Positions 23,243 through 34,900 of a stretch of 64,000 nt of DNA are shown in pieces. Location of the stretch: NCBI GenBank assembly GCA_003024175.1, contig MDYQ01000076.1, positions 1 to 64,000 of the forward strand, given 5' to 3'. A program made the translations under genes and the position numbers. This DNA is from Planoprotostelium fungivorum (lineage: Eukaryota > Evosea > Variosea > Cavosteliida > Cavosteliaceae). How positions within the stretch are numbered: the stretch's first letter is position 1; the number at the start of each line of letters is the position of its first letter. Under the pieces are notes generated by a model, which ran no database searches, was not told the origin of the DNA, and saw only the letters and a program-made list of their open reading frames with translations.

Positions 23243-26200
23243 TCATCCGTTGTAGATGTTCTCGTCTGTCTCATTGTAGATCTTCCCTTGCAGCCTACCA
23301 CCTCCTAATTTGACACCCACTTGCATCATTCTCCACCTCTTCTCTTTCCTCTGCATCGTACTGTCCTCCATCAACCTCCCCTCGCGATTCGATCATCTCA
23401 CCATGCACCGATGATGTCCATCCAAACGTCTGGTTCTTCTCCCGTGTCTTTCCTTCTCTTCTTCAATCGATCGAATAAGACTCCATAAGCGTATCTGTGA
23501 TCGTGTCACGATGATGATGATGAGGTTGAAGATGACGATGCACATGTCTCCCTCGATGGTGGGTTTTGGATCAGTTTTCATTTCGGGTGCCTACATCGAT
23601 TAGACAAGTGAAGACGATGACAAGTGATGATGAGGATGATAGACACACGATGATGATGAGTCGACGTGATGGCGATCGATGATGAGATGATGAGGAAACA
23701 GAACACTCACGATATATCCTTCCATGTCAGCCGTAATCCGAGCGTTTTCATCTGATCCGTAGGCCGATATCTTCCCGTGAAGAGACGAAGTGAGGTACAC
23801 TTTCCTTGGGCACAACCTGCCATGCACTATTTCATTCTCGTGCAAGTAATTGAGGCCAGCCGCGATGTCTCTCATTCTACAACGAGTCACATCTTATCAT
23901 TTCATTCGACTCTCACATATTCTGTATGGTGTCGCCGTCCAGCGTCTTCCTCATGCACTGAAATTTCAGTGAGATTTCACGGTGTAATCGGATGTGCCAC
24001 TCACATCATGTAGAATACCACCTTCCATGCGTTCTACAACGAGACACATCTTATTCTCTTCGAAATAAGCTCCCAGGTACATCAATACATTCGGATGATG
24101 TAGACCCTACCGCGATGCCATCAACGACATCTCATCGATGACGTCATCACACGTCACCTTCAATCGATTCGCTTCACTGGACAGCGACTCTGATGCCTGC
24201 GGATCGTTTGCCTTCTTCACCACGACGACAGTTGTTCCCGCCCTCTTTGCCTCGTAGACCGTGCAACGTGTTCCTCTACCGATCTCTCTCACGATTTCGA
24301 TGTCCTGCATCGATTGGATGGAATGGATGGAGGATGGACTCACCGTGGAGGAGGAGTTGAGTTCCATTGGAGTGTATGACTTCTTCTGGTGTCTCTTGAT
24401 GAAGAATACAACGATCAATACGACTGATCATCGTCATCATCATCATCATCGAGATCATGTCGTGATCATGTGAGATGATGTCCACTCACGTAAAATGACA
24501 GGGATGACACCCAATATACCCAATAGAGCCATTCGATTCAAGCCTTCTCCCTTCACCTCCCCCTCCACGTCTGCCACGTTCATCATTGTGGCCAGCGTGA
24601 AATTGGTCAGGTGAGAGCAGAGGCAAGTGACCCCGGCGTCCTCTTTCAGCGTCTCGCAGCCTCGTGGGCTCCATCCTTTCTCTCTCTCTTCCCAATACAC
24701 ACAGGTTGTGTCTACAACGGTGAGTGTCCGACATCATTATCGATAAATTATTACTCGGTTTCGCGTTGTAGAAGGTGACGGAGATAGGGTGAAGGGTGTC
24801 GGTTACGTTCGAGTACGTACCATTATTGTAGAGACTCAATCCGATGACATCATAAGTCCTACGCTCGATCAGTCGAGACGTTCGTCGCGATATCATACGT
24901 ACACGGTCCAATTGGCATCGATCGTGAATGGATTGAACGGAATCCTGCTGAATAAGAAAGTCTTTCTCGATGTGATGTTGATCGCATCGAGTTCATCGAT
25001 GATGGATCTTGGAATGGTAAACTTGGCGTCGTTCAATTTCCCTTCGGTGGCGTTTGTGTTCTGTTTGTATCAATTTTGGTGCAAGTGTGGGAGATCATGA
25101 TGAGGTGTGATCCATGATGATGTGATGACGTGACGATGAGACGGTGATGTGGACTCACGTTGGAAATGACAGCGGCGTGAAGAGATATTCCATTCTTACT
25201 AGTGTAGTCTAGCGAATCTTTCGACTTCAGCCCAAGGTCCACGACACCCTCCATCGTCCCGAATATTTGTGACACCGATGCACCCTCTCTCAGGACATCT
25301 AACCCATCCCATGGGCTTACGTACGCTACGTACGTGGTGAAAGTTACGTTCGGATATTGATTCCAGTACACTTGGACCGTGATATTGGAAGAGGCCAAGT
25401 CTGTAGGCAGCGTGAAATTTGCTGCGAAATTTGCTCCTCCGACAATCTGGCACGTGGTGTTGGTGTCACTCTGAAGACTCCAGCAGAGCGTCGAATTCCG
25501 AGATTGATCCACCGTAGGTCCGGCGTTGGTTCCTGACGGGGTGAGATGAGTGATGTCTTTCATCTCACCTTCGATGTAGAGGATGGATGAGGCAGATGGG
25601 ATGATGGCCGATGTGATGTTGGGTGATGGATATGGCAAGGACAAGTGAGTGTATGTTCCAATGGGGTCAAGTATGTAGACATCAGCGGTGCCGTATCCGG
25701 GGGAATAATAGAAGATGATGTTGGTGTCATTCAAAACTGTGATGCTGGGCCCATAGTTGCCGGGACTCGAATTCTCTATCAAAAGGTAACCACCATCTGT
25801 GGACCACGGAGGTGCCGTATTGTTGACATACGGTTTTACGGAAAAGATCATAGTGCTGTTCCAGATGGGAGAGGGACTTGAAAGAGAATACAGGTGGAGG
25901 ACACCATCGTCGGCGAGGAAGAGGAGAGCGTTCGCCGTTGGCTCAGGTTTGATAGTTGGATGCCACAGGGAGGCGGTTGAATTACGAAAGACGAAGTTGC
26001 CACCTAGTGTCGATTGAGTGAGCGCTCGAATGAGCCACGACACGTTTTACTTTTGATCGAAATGTAGTATGAGCCCTGAGGAGACGGTCGGTTCTGATAA
26101 GTTTGGTTCAGTGCCCATCTTGCATAGTTTGGGTTCAAATAGTGAACGATCCGTGGCCCTGTAGTGGTCACCTGCGGATGTCGGATGTATGTCCATTTCA

Positions 26201-26409
26201 TACATTCTAGTGATTACCTCTAATTTCCACTTTCCATTCGTGGAGACGAGAGGCAAGCTGTTTACATCCGAGGTGATGTTATAATTCGTTGAACTGTTGA
26301 GAAACTTGTAGCCCGAAAAGTACGGTGGATCTAACGAGTTCAATGGTGTATCATATCCAAAGACTGATAGAACTCCTAGAAGAAAGAATAAGAAGCCCCT
26401 GTGCATCAT
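23243..26409 (-). CDS. Single-pass receptor with GPS (GAIN) motif and cytoplasmic pseudokinase domain
   Basis: The start is ATG 26407-26409, giving signal peptide MMHRGFLFFLLGVLSVFG. The ectodomain (about 600 residues, many N-x-S/T sites) ends in a GPS motif near 24590-24706: CVYWEEREKGW, GC, TCLCSHLTNFTLA, with the four Cys, both Trp and the H-L-T self-cleavage triad known from adhesion GPCRs and polycystins. One TM follows (MALLGILGVIPVIL spliced to IVVFFIKRHQKK). The inside is kinase-like: IGRGTRCTVYEAK, Lys in VVVVKKAN, LHENEIVHGRLCPRKVYL, KISAYGSDE, APEMK, GDIYAYGVLFD, stop near 23243. The HRD Asp is replaced (HGR) and DFG reads AYG, so catalysis is unlikely. At least seven introns, several containing CTACAACG half-sites. 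Architecture is inferred by joining exons by eye. Confidence 0.72.
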
Positions 26410-26548
26410 CTCCCTGTCAGCCAACTTTTCATGTCCGAAGCTTCAGAACATTCGTTCGAACCTTCGCAAATACCACCATCTACAACACTCCAACCACAAG
26501 ACGAAATCGATATCTCGTGAACGTCTTTATCTTCCCCTCGTGACGTCA

Positions 26549-28644
26549 TCACTGTCCCACAGGCTTCCCCCTTCCCATGGGAAAGCCTCGGGTGCCGTCG
26601 GGGCCCTTTGGTTGTCTGATAGGCTGTACACCCTCCTTCGGCTCGCTACCGGTGGTTCCTGCCCTGGGTCTCAGATTCAGCCTGGGCCTCTCCGTCACAA
26701 TCGTTTGGGCCTCCTCCGGCTTGCTGGCACCCCTGGGAGGCTCAGTGGAGTACGTACGTAAGGTACGTACCTCTTCTTCCTCTCACCCCTTTTGTCTTGG
26801 TAGTAGTTGAAGGTGGGGACGGTCTCGTAGATGGAATTGGTGGCGTCGGGCTGTGCACCGTTTTGTGGTTGAGAATTGGATGCATGGGTTGGAGTGTGGG
26901 GTGGACTCATCCGAGTGGGCTCTCTTCTCGGGCTCGGCTCGTCCTGCACATGACGATCAGTCTCATCGTCTCATCATCATCTGCGAATGAGCACGATCAT
27001 CATCGAGATGATCATCTCGACCAGATCGCGATGACGATCGCCGATCGCACGATGATGTGATGATGATCACCTGATGTCCTATGATCGAGCTGAGATCTTG
27101 GATCGCAAGACCCTGCAGCGCGTTGGATGGTGTCTGGGAGCTCGTGTTCTGTTGGTACTGTTGCTGCAAGTAACGATGCTGAGGTGAAGTCGCCGCGGGG
27201 CTCGAATGGTTCGGAGTCGTCTCAGGTGAAGTCAACTGCTGGTGGTCACGTGACCCGAAATTTCATCGAAATTTACCTGACTGCCGGACTTGTTCGTGTA
27301 CTGTCTCACTCTCATTCCCAGCTTGAAGAAGTCATTGTTGCGATCACTGAAATATGCGATCGCCCTGCGAGCCTGCTTCCTGCTCTCAAACTCTACGAAT
27401 GCGATTCCCTTGATCTCTCCCGACTTTTTGTCGACAGGTATGTCGACCCTCTTGATGGTACCACATATACCAAAAATTCCCCTTTTTTCGGTCATCTACA
27501 ACGCTGTAGACGGTGGCTCACCGGACGGACTCTTGGGTAGAATGTTTGGGGAGGTAACAGATGTAGATGGTACGTCTCTCCCTCTGCTCTTCGCTGAGAG
27601 GATAGATGTAAGGGTTGATCCTCCTGACCTGGAGGAATCAGGGGCGTTGTAGATGGATGGTCTCACCTTGTCGCCGCTCTTGTTCAATTTGAGAAAAGTG
27701 GACTCGCGAATGGCAGCCCTTTTCTCGTTCAGAACGATAAAGAAATAAAACATCGTAAATGATTCGACGATCTACAACGTTGTAGATGGATGTAGCATCA
27801 CACGATGCATCATCATGGTGAATAAATATTCGAAAATAAATGGTTCATGTCATCAGATCAATAGAAGGGAGAAGCTCACTTGATATCGTCGATGGTGGCA
27901 GTGAATCTCTTCACTCGCTGGAAGGTGGCTAACAATTCTACGGGGATGTAGCCCTGCCCGTTCTCATCTTTCTCAAACTCCTTCTCTAAGAACTTGTCAC
28001 GAGCGAGGTTCTCATCTGAAAAGTAATATTCCAATTGGGCCAAGAGCTGCTGCAGATGACCATGTCAATGGAGGATCGATCCGATGTATTTGGATGGGAA
28101 TGGATGTTGTGATTGCGGCTCACCTTTCGTACGTTATTGGGCTCGGCGTTGTTGGTTTCGTTGGAGGTGGTAGTGGATGGAGTGGCCGAGTTGGGATCAG
28201 AAGGAGAAGAGGTGGAACCTGCATTGTCTTTAATGGACATCCGTTGTGTGGAGAGAAAGAGATAGAGCTCACTCTCTGCGTTCTGAACCTTTCCAGCTTC
28301 CTTCTTCTTCTCCGATGGTCTCCTCTGTCGGTTGCGTTTGGGTTTAGCAGTTCCATCTTCGTTTGAAGCAGTTGTGTTCGAAGAGGATGAAGTACTTTCT
28401 GCAATTTCGCGTGAGCGTCGATGAGTGATGGATATAAATGGGGTCATTGATTGGATTCACCTGCCGAAGGGCTCTTCACTTCGAAAGTGTTGCTAACTTC
28501 CACGGACGTTTGAGTGGAAAGAGAGGCGGTGACCGAGCTAGATTGATCTCCCTATATAGAGATGAGATCCGATAGAACATCTATCCTCACGTTATTGCCC
28601 CACAATAATCCTTTGACTCCTTGAGTCAACGAATTTAGGTCCAT
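26549..28644 (-). CDS. LARP6: La-related protein, LARP6 type
   Basis: RNA-binding protein with a La module. The ATG is at 28642-28644 (MDLNSLTQGVKG). A Ser/Thr/Asn-rich, basic N-terminus is followed by the La motif (QLLAQLEYYFSDENLARDKF, then GYIPVELLATFQRVK and ESTFLKLNKSGDKV), then an RRM whose RNP2 is IYICYLP and RNP1 is KGIAFVEF. A Gln/Ser/Pro-rich linker precedes the C-terminal PKGPDGTRGFPMGRGKP, which matches the SUZ-C motif diagnostic of LARP6. The stop is TGA at 26549-26551. In LARP6 the La module binds structured mRNA 5' regions. At least seven introns; one holds a perfect and one a near-perfect copy of the 16-bp palindrome. Confidence 0.85.
27771..27786. repeat. Intronic 16-bp perfect palindrome TCTACAACGTTGTAGA
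   Basis: Third perfect copy, inside the LARP6 intron between the two halves of the La motif. Confidence 0.8.
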
Positions 28645-29195
28645 TGAATCGTATCGCGTTATATTCGAGATGGGAGAAGATGAGATGTTCGTGTTATATA
28701 GCGAGCCCCTCTTGTCTATAGACGGACGGACAGAGGGAGAAGGGAAGGAAGGGACGAGTCCAACGAAGGGGAACCCGCTGAAAATGAGGCCTCGGGAGAG
28801 TTCCCGTATTCCTCGAATTTTCCATAGGCACGTCAGAATGAGTACAGATTGTAACAGACACGGCACGTCTTCTGCATCTTCTATCGCCATCATGGTGAGA
28901 AGAGGTCACAACACGAATGATCTTCTTTGTGTCATCATTCCAATGAGAGAGGTTGATATTGACATTACACAATCTGTGGGCACACGAATAAATCAACACA
29001 ATTTCGATATTTATTATAGGCCTCCGATGAGTTCTTGCAAAGACAAACTCACGAAGCAGCTCACACTCATCCACACCGTGCGAGGTTCAAGGTTTAGAGC
29101 TCCTCTTCCGGGTCAACCACGGAAAAACTGCCACCGGGTGCCGAGAACATCTTCACACCAACACAGATCATCACCGCGTCACGCATCGAAAAAAC
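28645..29195. other. Divergent promoter region LARP6 / HSDL2-like gene
   Basis: About 550 bp between divergent genes. Frames open on both strands but lack homology and a convincing start. No RNA gene seen. Confidence 0.5.
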
Positions 29196-30462
29196 ATGAG
29201 CACAAATCAACTGAAGGGAAAGACTGCTTTCATAACAGGTGATTTCTTTATTTTCATTTTGACTGAATCATGGTGAGGCGCTAGCCGTGGTATTGGACGT
29301 GCTATTGCCTTGAGGTTAGTTTGTATGGATTATTGCGTCTAATTAGCACAAACAGTCTTGCAAAAGAAGGAGTCAACATTGTCATCGGTGTGTTTCTATG
29401 CACTTTGTAATCTAATCTCCTCTGATTCTCACAGCGGCCAAATCAACTGAAGTGAATCCCAAATTGCCCGGTACAATCTATTCTGTCGCCGAAGAAATCA
29501 AACAGGTCCATCGAATCCCCATCTCGTCCACCATCTGACTCACACAGATCGGTGGACAATGCCTCCCCGTAGGATGTGACATTCGAAGTGAAGAACAAGT
29601 CGTCAATGCGATCAAGCTGGCCGTAGAGAGATTCGGTGGCATCGACATCCTGATCAACAATGCCTCCGCAATATGGACACAGGTCAGAGCGACAACATCA
29701 TTCGTCATTGACAACCATCTAGAGAACGGAAGACACTCCCATGAAGAGATACGATCTGATGAACGGCATCAATGCGAGAGGTGATCCGAAGATCTAAAAT
29801 TTCACCTTACGTTTCGAGGTACCTACATGTGCACGTACCACTGTCTTCCCCACTTGAGAGAGAGTGCGAAGAAAGGCAGACAACCACACGTGCTCATGAT
29901 CTCCCCACCTCTTAACATGGATCCCAAATGGTTCCAGCCCCACACCGCCTACACCATGGCCAAGGTGACAATTCTTCCGTTCTTCCGGTGATGACGTCAT
30001 GATACGTCACAGTACGGTATGTCCATGTGTGTTCTCGGTATGGCGCCAGATTTCGAGGAATACGGCATCGCAGTAAACGCTCTTTGGCCACGCACCAGTA
30101 TCTCGACATCGGCTCTGAAGATGATCGCCGATGGACTCGATGACATGTCGCGATCGGTGGACATCATGTCCGATGCGACCCTCGTCATCTTGAAGAAGGA
30201 CTCTCGTTGCACCGCCAACTTTTTCATCGATGATGAGGTGAGGTCATCTTCATGAGTGTCATGAGGTGAGAGTGTGAAAGGTATTGTTGGATGCGGGATA
30301 CACAGAGAAAGACTTGACGAAGTGAGTTTGACAATCAGACGATGATCGTCATGATGACGGACGCTGATGGGAGCGATCAGGTACTCCAAACCAGGCGCGG
30401 AATTACAGATGGACTTCTTCTTAGATGATACCGTACCGAAACAATTGAGATCGAAACTCTAA
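29196..30462 (+). CDS. HSDL2: HSDL2-like short-chain dehydrogenase with peroxisomal SKL tail
   Basis: Splicing seven or so exons gives a protein close in pattern to hydroxysteroid dehydrogenase-like 2. The start is MSTNQLKGKTAFITG at ATG 29196. Motifs: GASRGIGRAIAL (NADP-binding turn), VNIVIAAKSTEVNPKLPGT, a GGIDILINNAS segment, NARGTYMCTYHCLPHL, VLMISPPLNMDPKWF, the active-site AYTMAKYGMSM (Y-x3-K), and VNALWPRTSISTSAL. The C-terminus keeps the HSDL2 block KPGAELQMDFFLDD. It lacks the SCP2 domain found in animal HSDL2 and ends in SKL, a perfect PTS1 peroxisomal signal (stop TAA 30460-30462). Likely a peroxisomal reductase in lipid metabolism; substrate unknown. Confidence 0.9.
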
Positions 30463-30674
30463 AGATACGACATAAAAGAACATCTCATTAAACCTTGTCC
30501 GTTGATGCGATGAAAAATGTTGAGAAGGCGCAACCAACATTGTCGTACACAGAAACTCGTCACGAGGCACAAACGTACCAATGTCTATTAGGTGGCATGC
30601 GTAATTATGCATGATACCTCATCCGAGATTTCGGATGATGCCGACGTCAGACCAACACATCACAATCCCCCAAC

Positions 30675-31839
30675 ATGTCCAAAGACAACAGCTCGTGTGA
30701 AGAATGTCTGAAGACGGTCGCACCTGATGCTCCCACATATTATCAAGGTGGAAGGCTGACACACATATGATTCTCATCTTTATAGGTGGCCGACATCGAC
30801 ACCTACGTGACGAAGAATGCTTCGAACAACGCCTCTCGCATACTTTTATTCTACACGGACGTCTATGGTATCCACTTCCTCAACAACAAGATCTTGATGG
30901 ACTATTTTGCATCGAAGGGTTTCCTCGTTCTCGCACCCGATTTCTTCAGCGGTGAAAAATTGCAGGAGCTGCAGGACCAACCAGGTTAGTCTCCATGATC
31001 GTGTATGATGCGGCTGATGTGCGATATAGACTTCGATCGTACCAAGTGGATTCCACGTCATTTTGGAAACGTTCAGAAAGTTCTCGATGCTTGGGTCCCC
31101 GCCGCAAAGTGAACATCATCATCGTACCATCGTGTGGCATCGCACCTGACGATTTGCAGGAGTCAATTTGGTGGAGCTCAGAGCCAATATTGTTCCGTTG
31201 GCTATTGCTTTGGTGCGGTGCCCACTATGATCGAAGGAAACAAATCAGAGGTACATCGTGATATCATGATGCATGCTCTATCGAATCACTGAAGCTCTCA
31301 GACTTCTGCAGTGGCGCTAGCTCATCCCTCGAGAATGACTGAACAAGATTTCGAGAAGGTAAAAGCACCTCTCCTCATCTGTGCGGCCGAGCAGGACCGC
31401 ATCTTTCCACTCGAATTGAGACACAAGGCCGAAAAGATCCTCACCACAAAGTGAAAAGCGTGACGTTCATATTCACACCTTCATCGTGCACCAGATGATG
31501 GATGATGGAACTGAACCGATGAGTTAGATCGACGCCGGAAGGTGCAGAGGGAAATCTGGGCGACGATCGTGTTGGTAAGGGAGGATACAAGTGAGAGATG
31601 ATGACTTACCTGTTACGCTTCTCATGCGACTCGATAGGTTTCAAGTCATCGTATACAGTGGCGTATCTCACGGTTTCGGTCCGAAAAACCCAACTGATGA
31701 ACCCACGCTGTGAGTTCTCCTTTCATCATGTCGATGATTGCTTTGTCGATCGTCCACCTATTGAACACCCCACAGCTGGGCCAAACAAGATTCCGCCAGA
31801 CAAATTGCAGCATGGTTCAAGAGGTTCACGAGAGAGTAG
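30675..31839 (+). CDS. Dienelactone hydrolase family protein (carboxymethylenebutenolidase-like)
   Basis: Alpha/beta hydrolase. The ATG at 30675 opens MSKDNSSCEECLKTV. Later exons give VADIDTYVTKNAS, ILLFYTDVYGIHFLNNKILM, FLVLAPDFFSG, then the nucleophile elbow SVGYCFGAVPT, in which Cys is the dienelactone hydrolase nucleophile. Then come APLLICAAEQDRIFP (Asp) and FQVIVYSGVSHGFGP (His), and a tail with DSARQIAAWFKRFTRE, stop TAG 31837-31839. All three catalytic residues are present. The first intron junction (about 30748-30786) does not fit perfectly by phase, so exon 1 may be shorter. A long intron or unseen exon fills about 31455-31638. In eukaryotes such proteins have diverse esterase roles; substrate unknown. 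Kinesin starts 103 bp downstream. Confidence 0.8.
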
Positions 31840-31942
31840 CTTTCCAGCTGCCTCGACACAATTAAAAGGAAATAAAATTCCGACTTCTGTGAACCTTTTA
31901 TTGGTAACACCATTCTTGCGAAGGCGAGGATTCAGGTTGACC

Positions 31943-34900
31943 ATGGTGAGATCATGCGGGTCGAGTAGCTTCTAAATCGTAACAGTTCAACCGCCCGAAG
32001 GAATATAAACCCACCTTGGCTGCCGCCAACGATGAAGAGCCTGCCGTATCTCGCAAAGCCATCAACACGAAGAAGATGTCGGCCGATCTGGGATTGAGTG
32101 AGTGGACGCGAAGCTCGACAACAACACCTGATGTTGAAAATCAGATTCGGAAGATGATGATTGGGAGGAGGCTGACGCCGATGTGACCTTCTTATCTTCA
32201 GATGAGGACGATGGTCCACCTGTCTTTGGAAATCCTCTCTTGAATAAGCCTGTGGTCAGCAACGGCATCGTGCCTCCCAAATCAGATCCACAAGAAGCTG
32301 AGGTGACCTCGAAATGAGAAAGATCTGTAGATGATTGTCGGACAGATCGCATCTTTGAGGAAACAATTGGATCAATTGAGGAGAGAGAACAATGAGAATC
32401 TGAGAGGAAAGAATGTGGGACGCTGGATCGATGATGAGAGGAAAGACTGAACAGGAGAAACAGGAAGCCGTCAACAAATTGGACAACCTCGAACAATCGT
32501 CTCGAAGTCAACTGAACATCTTCAAGAGTAAAATGGAGAAACAATTAGAAGCGAGAAACACAGAGATCGATGTAACAGCTCATCATTGTGTCCTTTATTG
32601 ACCGATGATAGGATCTCACGACGGCACAAGAAGAGAGTGAATTCGTTATCTCACAGCTCAAAGAAGCTCTGAAGAAGGCAAAGAATGGAGAGAAGGTGGA
32701 GGGCCTTCTCATCAGTAGATGACATTGTCAGGTGGATGACGATTTCGAGCCCGCCGTCGCCGTCACTACGAAGAAGCAGGCCGAACCATCTGAATCAAAT
32801 GGTATATCTGAGAAAGAGTTGAAAGAAGCAGAAGAGAAGCACCAAAAGGAGGTGAAAGAGTTGAAGGAGAAGCAAAACGAAGCATTATCTGAGGTGGAAC
32901 ATCTCATTTCGAATATTTTGAACCAAATTTCTATCAGCTGCAGAAAAAATCTGCCGCTGAGATCCAGCAGCTCCATAGTCAGATGGAATTGTACAAGAAT
33001 CAGCCTCAATCAGATCCACAAGAAGCCATCGACCGGGCTAAATTACAAGAAGCAATTCAGCAGCAGAACATTCTCAAAGACGAACTGGCAACGAAACAGA
33101 GAGAAGCTGACGAGTTGAAGAGACAATTGAACGAGTGAGTCTAATTCTCGTCAGGATGAAGCTGATCCATAAATTTTTTAACATTTTCTCTTCAGATTGA
33201 ATGAGAGGCTGCATTCAATCTCGACCCAATCGGACAGAGGTCACGAAGAGGCAGATCGACTCAAGCATGAATCGACCGCACAGCTCCAGAAGCTGAAATC
33301 CCAACACGAGGTAGAGCTCGCTCAACTTCGTGAACGATTGAAGACCGACATCAACCAACGCGATGAACATCACCAGAAGGAGACGGAGCATTTGAACATT
33401 CAGATCTCTTCCCTGCGAGAAGAGATGGTTTCGCTCACGTCAGGTGAGTGAAATTGAAGAGAGAATCGTTCTCATGTGCGACAGGTCAGCAGAAAGACCA
33501 GGATGAAGCTGCTGCCATCGCGGCGAAAAAGATCAGAGATCAAAATGCTGAGATAGAGAGTTTGTCCGCACAGGTGAATTCATCTACCTCTTCTCTTCTT
33601 GACGATCGATCAGCTCGCGGAAGAGAAGAACAGACTCTATTTAGAGACGCAACGCATGCAGCTGGATCTCACCGAGTCAAAACAGAAGATCCTTCACGTG
33701 AGTCAACCGAAAGGCCGCATCTCAGCAAAATAACTCGATAGAATTCCAATCTGATGGATATGAAAGGCATCGCAAGAGCAAACTCGTCTGATGGATGAGC
33801 TCGTTGCTTCGAAGCAGAAGCTCACTCACATGGAGACCGAGAGGGAGAGAATCGCCGCACTTAACGAGCAATTAGAAGATGAGAGAAGTCGGTTGGAGAT
33901 CACTCTCCAGACGGAGAAAACATCCATGCAACAGATGATGAGCAGTGCGTCATCCTCATCATCGTCTCACCCTCCATCATCGTCATCATCATCTCCATCG
34001 TCATCAACCATTCCAATTCGACCGTTAACATTTCACCGTGGTCAGTGTTGATGAACTTCAGGTATGACTTCTTCGGGTCAGCAGCAGACCGTGTCGCTTC
34101 AACAAGAGATCGCAGCTCTGACAGCAAAGAACTTGAATCTAGAGAGGGAAGTCGAGAAGAGAGAGCAGAAGCATCAGGAGGATCAAGCGTCTATCGGACA
34201 GCAGAAACAATCAATCGCCAAGTTAGAAGCTCAATTGGAATCCACGAGAAGTTTCAGCACGAAGCTTCAGGAGGAGAGGGACACCTTCGAGCATGATAAG
34301 AAGATGGTCGAGCAGGTGAAACGATCTAAAATATCTCATCAATATTTTATTGTTTCGGTCATTCACATGCATTAGGAATTGATGGTAGAAAGACAACAGC
34401 TCACGCAATCGAAATTAGATGGAGCACACAAATCACAGACATTTCAGGCTAAATTAGCTGAAGAACTACAAAGGTGAATCCGCGAATATCATTCAGAGCG
34501 CCAGCTTAATATCGTGCCCAGATTTCAGGAAGCACAGAAGACGCACCACGCTGAACTCACCACCGAGAAGCAGAATCATGCCAGTACCTTATCTCAGCTA
34601 CAGACTCAGCACGAAGGAGAGATTCAGAGTATGAAGGACAACCACGAAGCAGAAGTGCGAAAGTTGAACGCTCATGCTCAGAAGACACAAGAGAGTCACG
34701 CGGCTGAATTAAGTCAACTGAAGGGAGACCACACAGCGGCAGTCCAAAAATCACAAGACGAACATTCGGTCCAGATACAACAGTTGAATGAGACTCATTC
34801 CAGCTCGAAGCAACAATTGCAGGCTCAGCACGCTGCACAAGTCCAGCAGTTGCGCGCTGAACTCGAGACATCAAAGGAGAGCCATACCACCGAAGTCACG

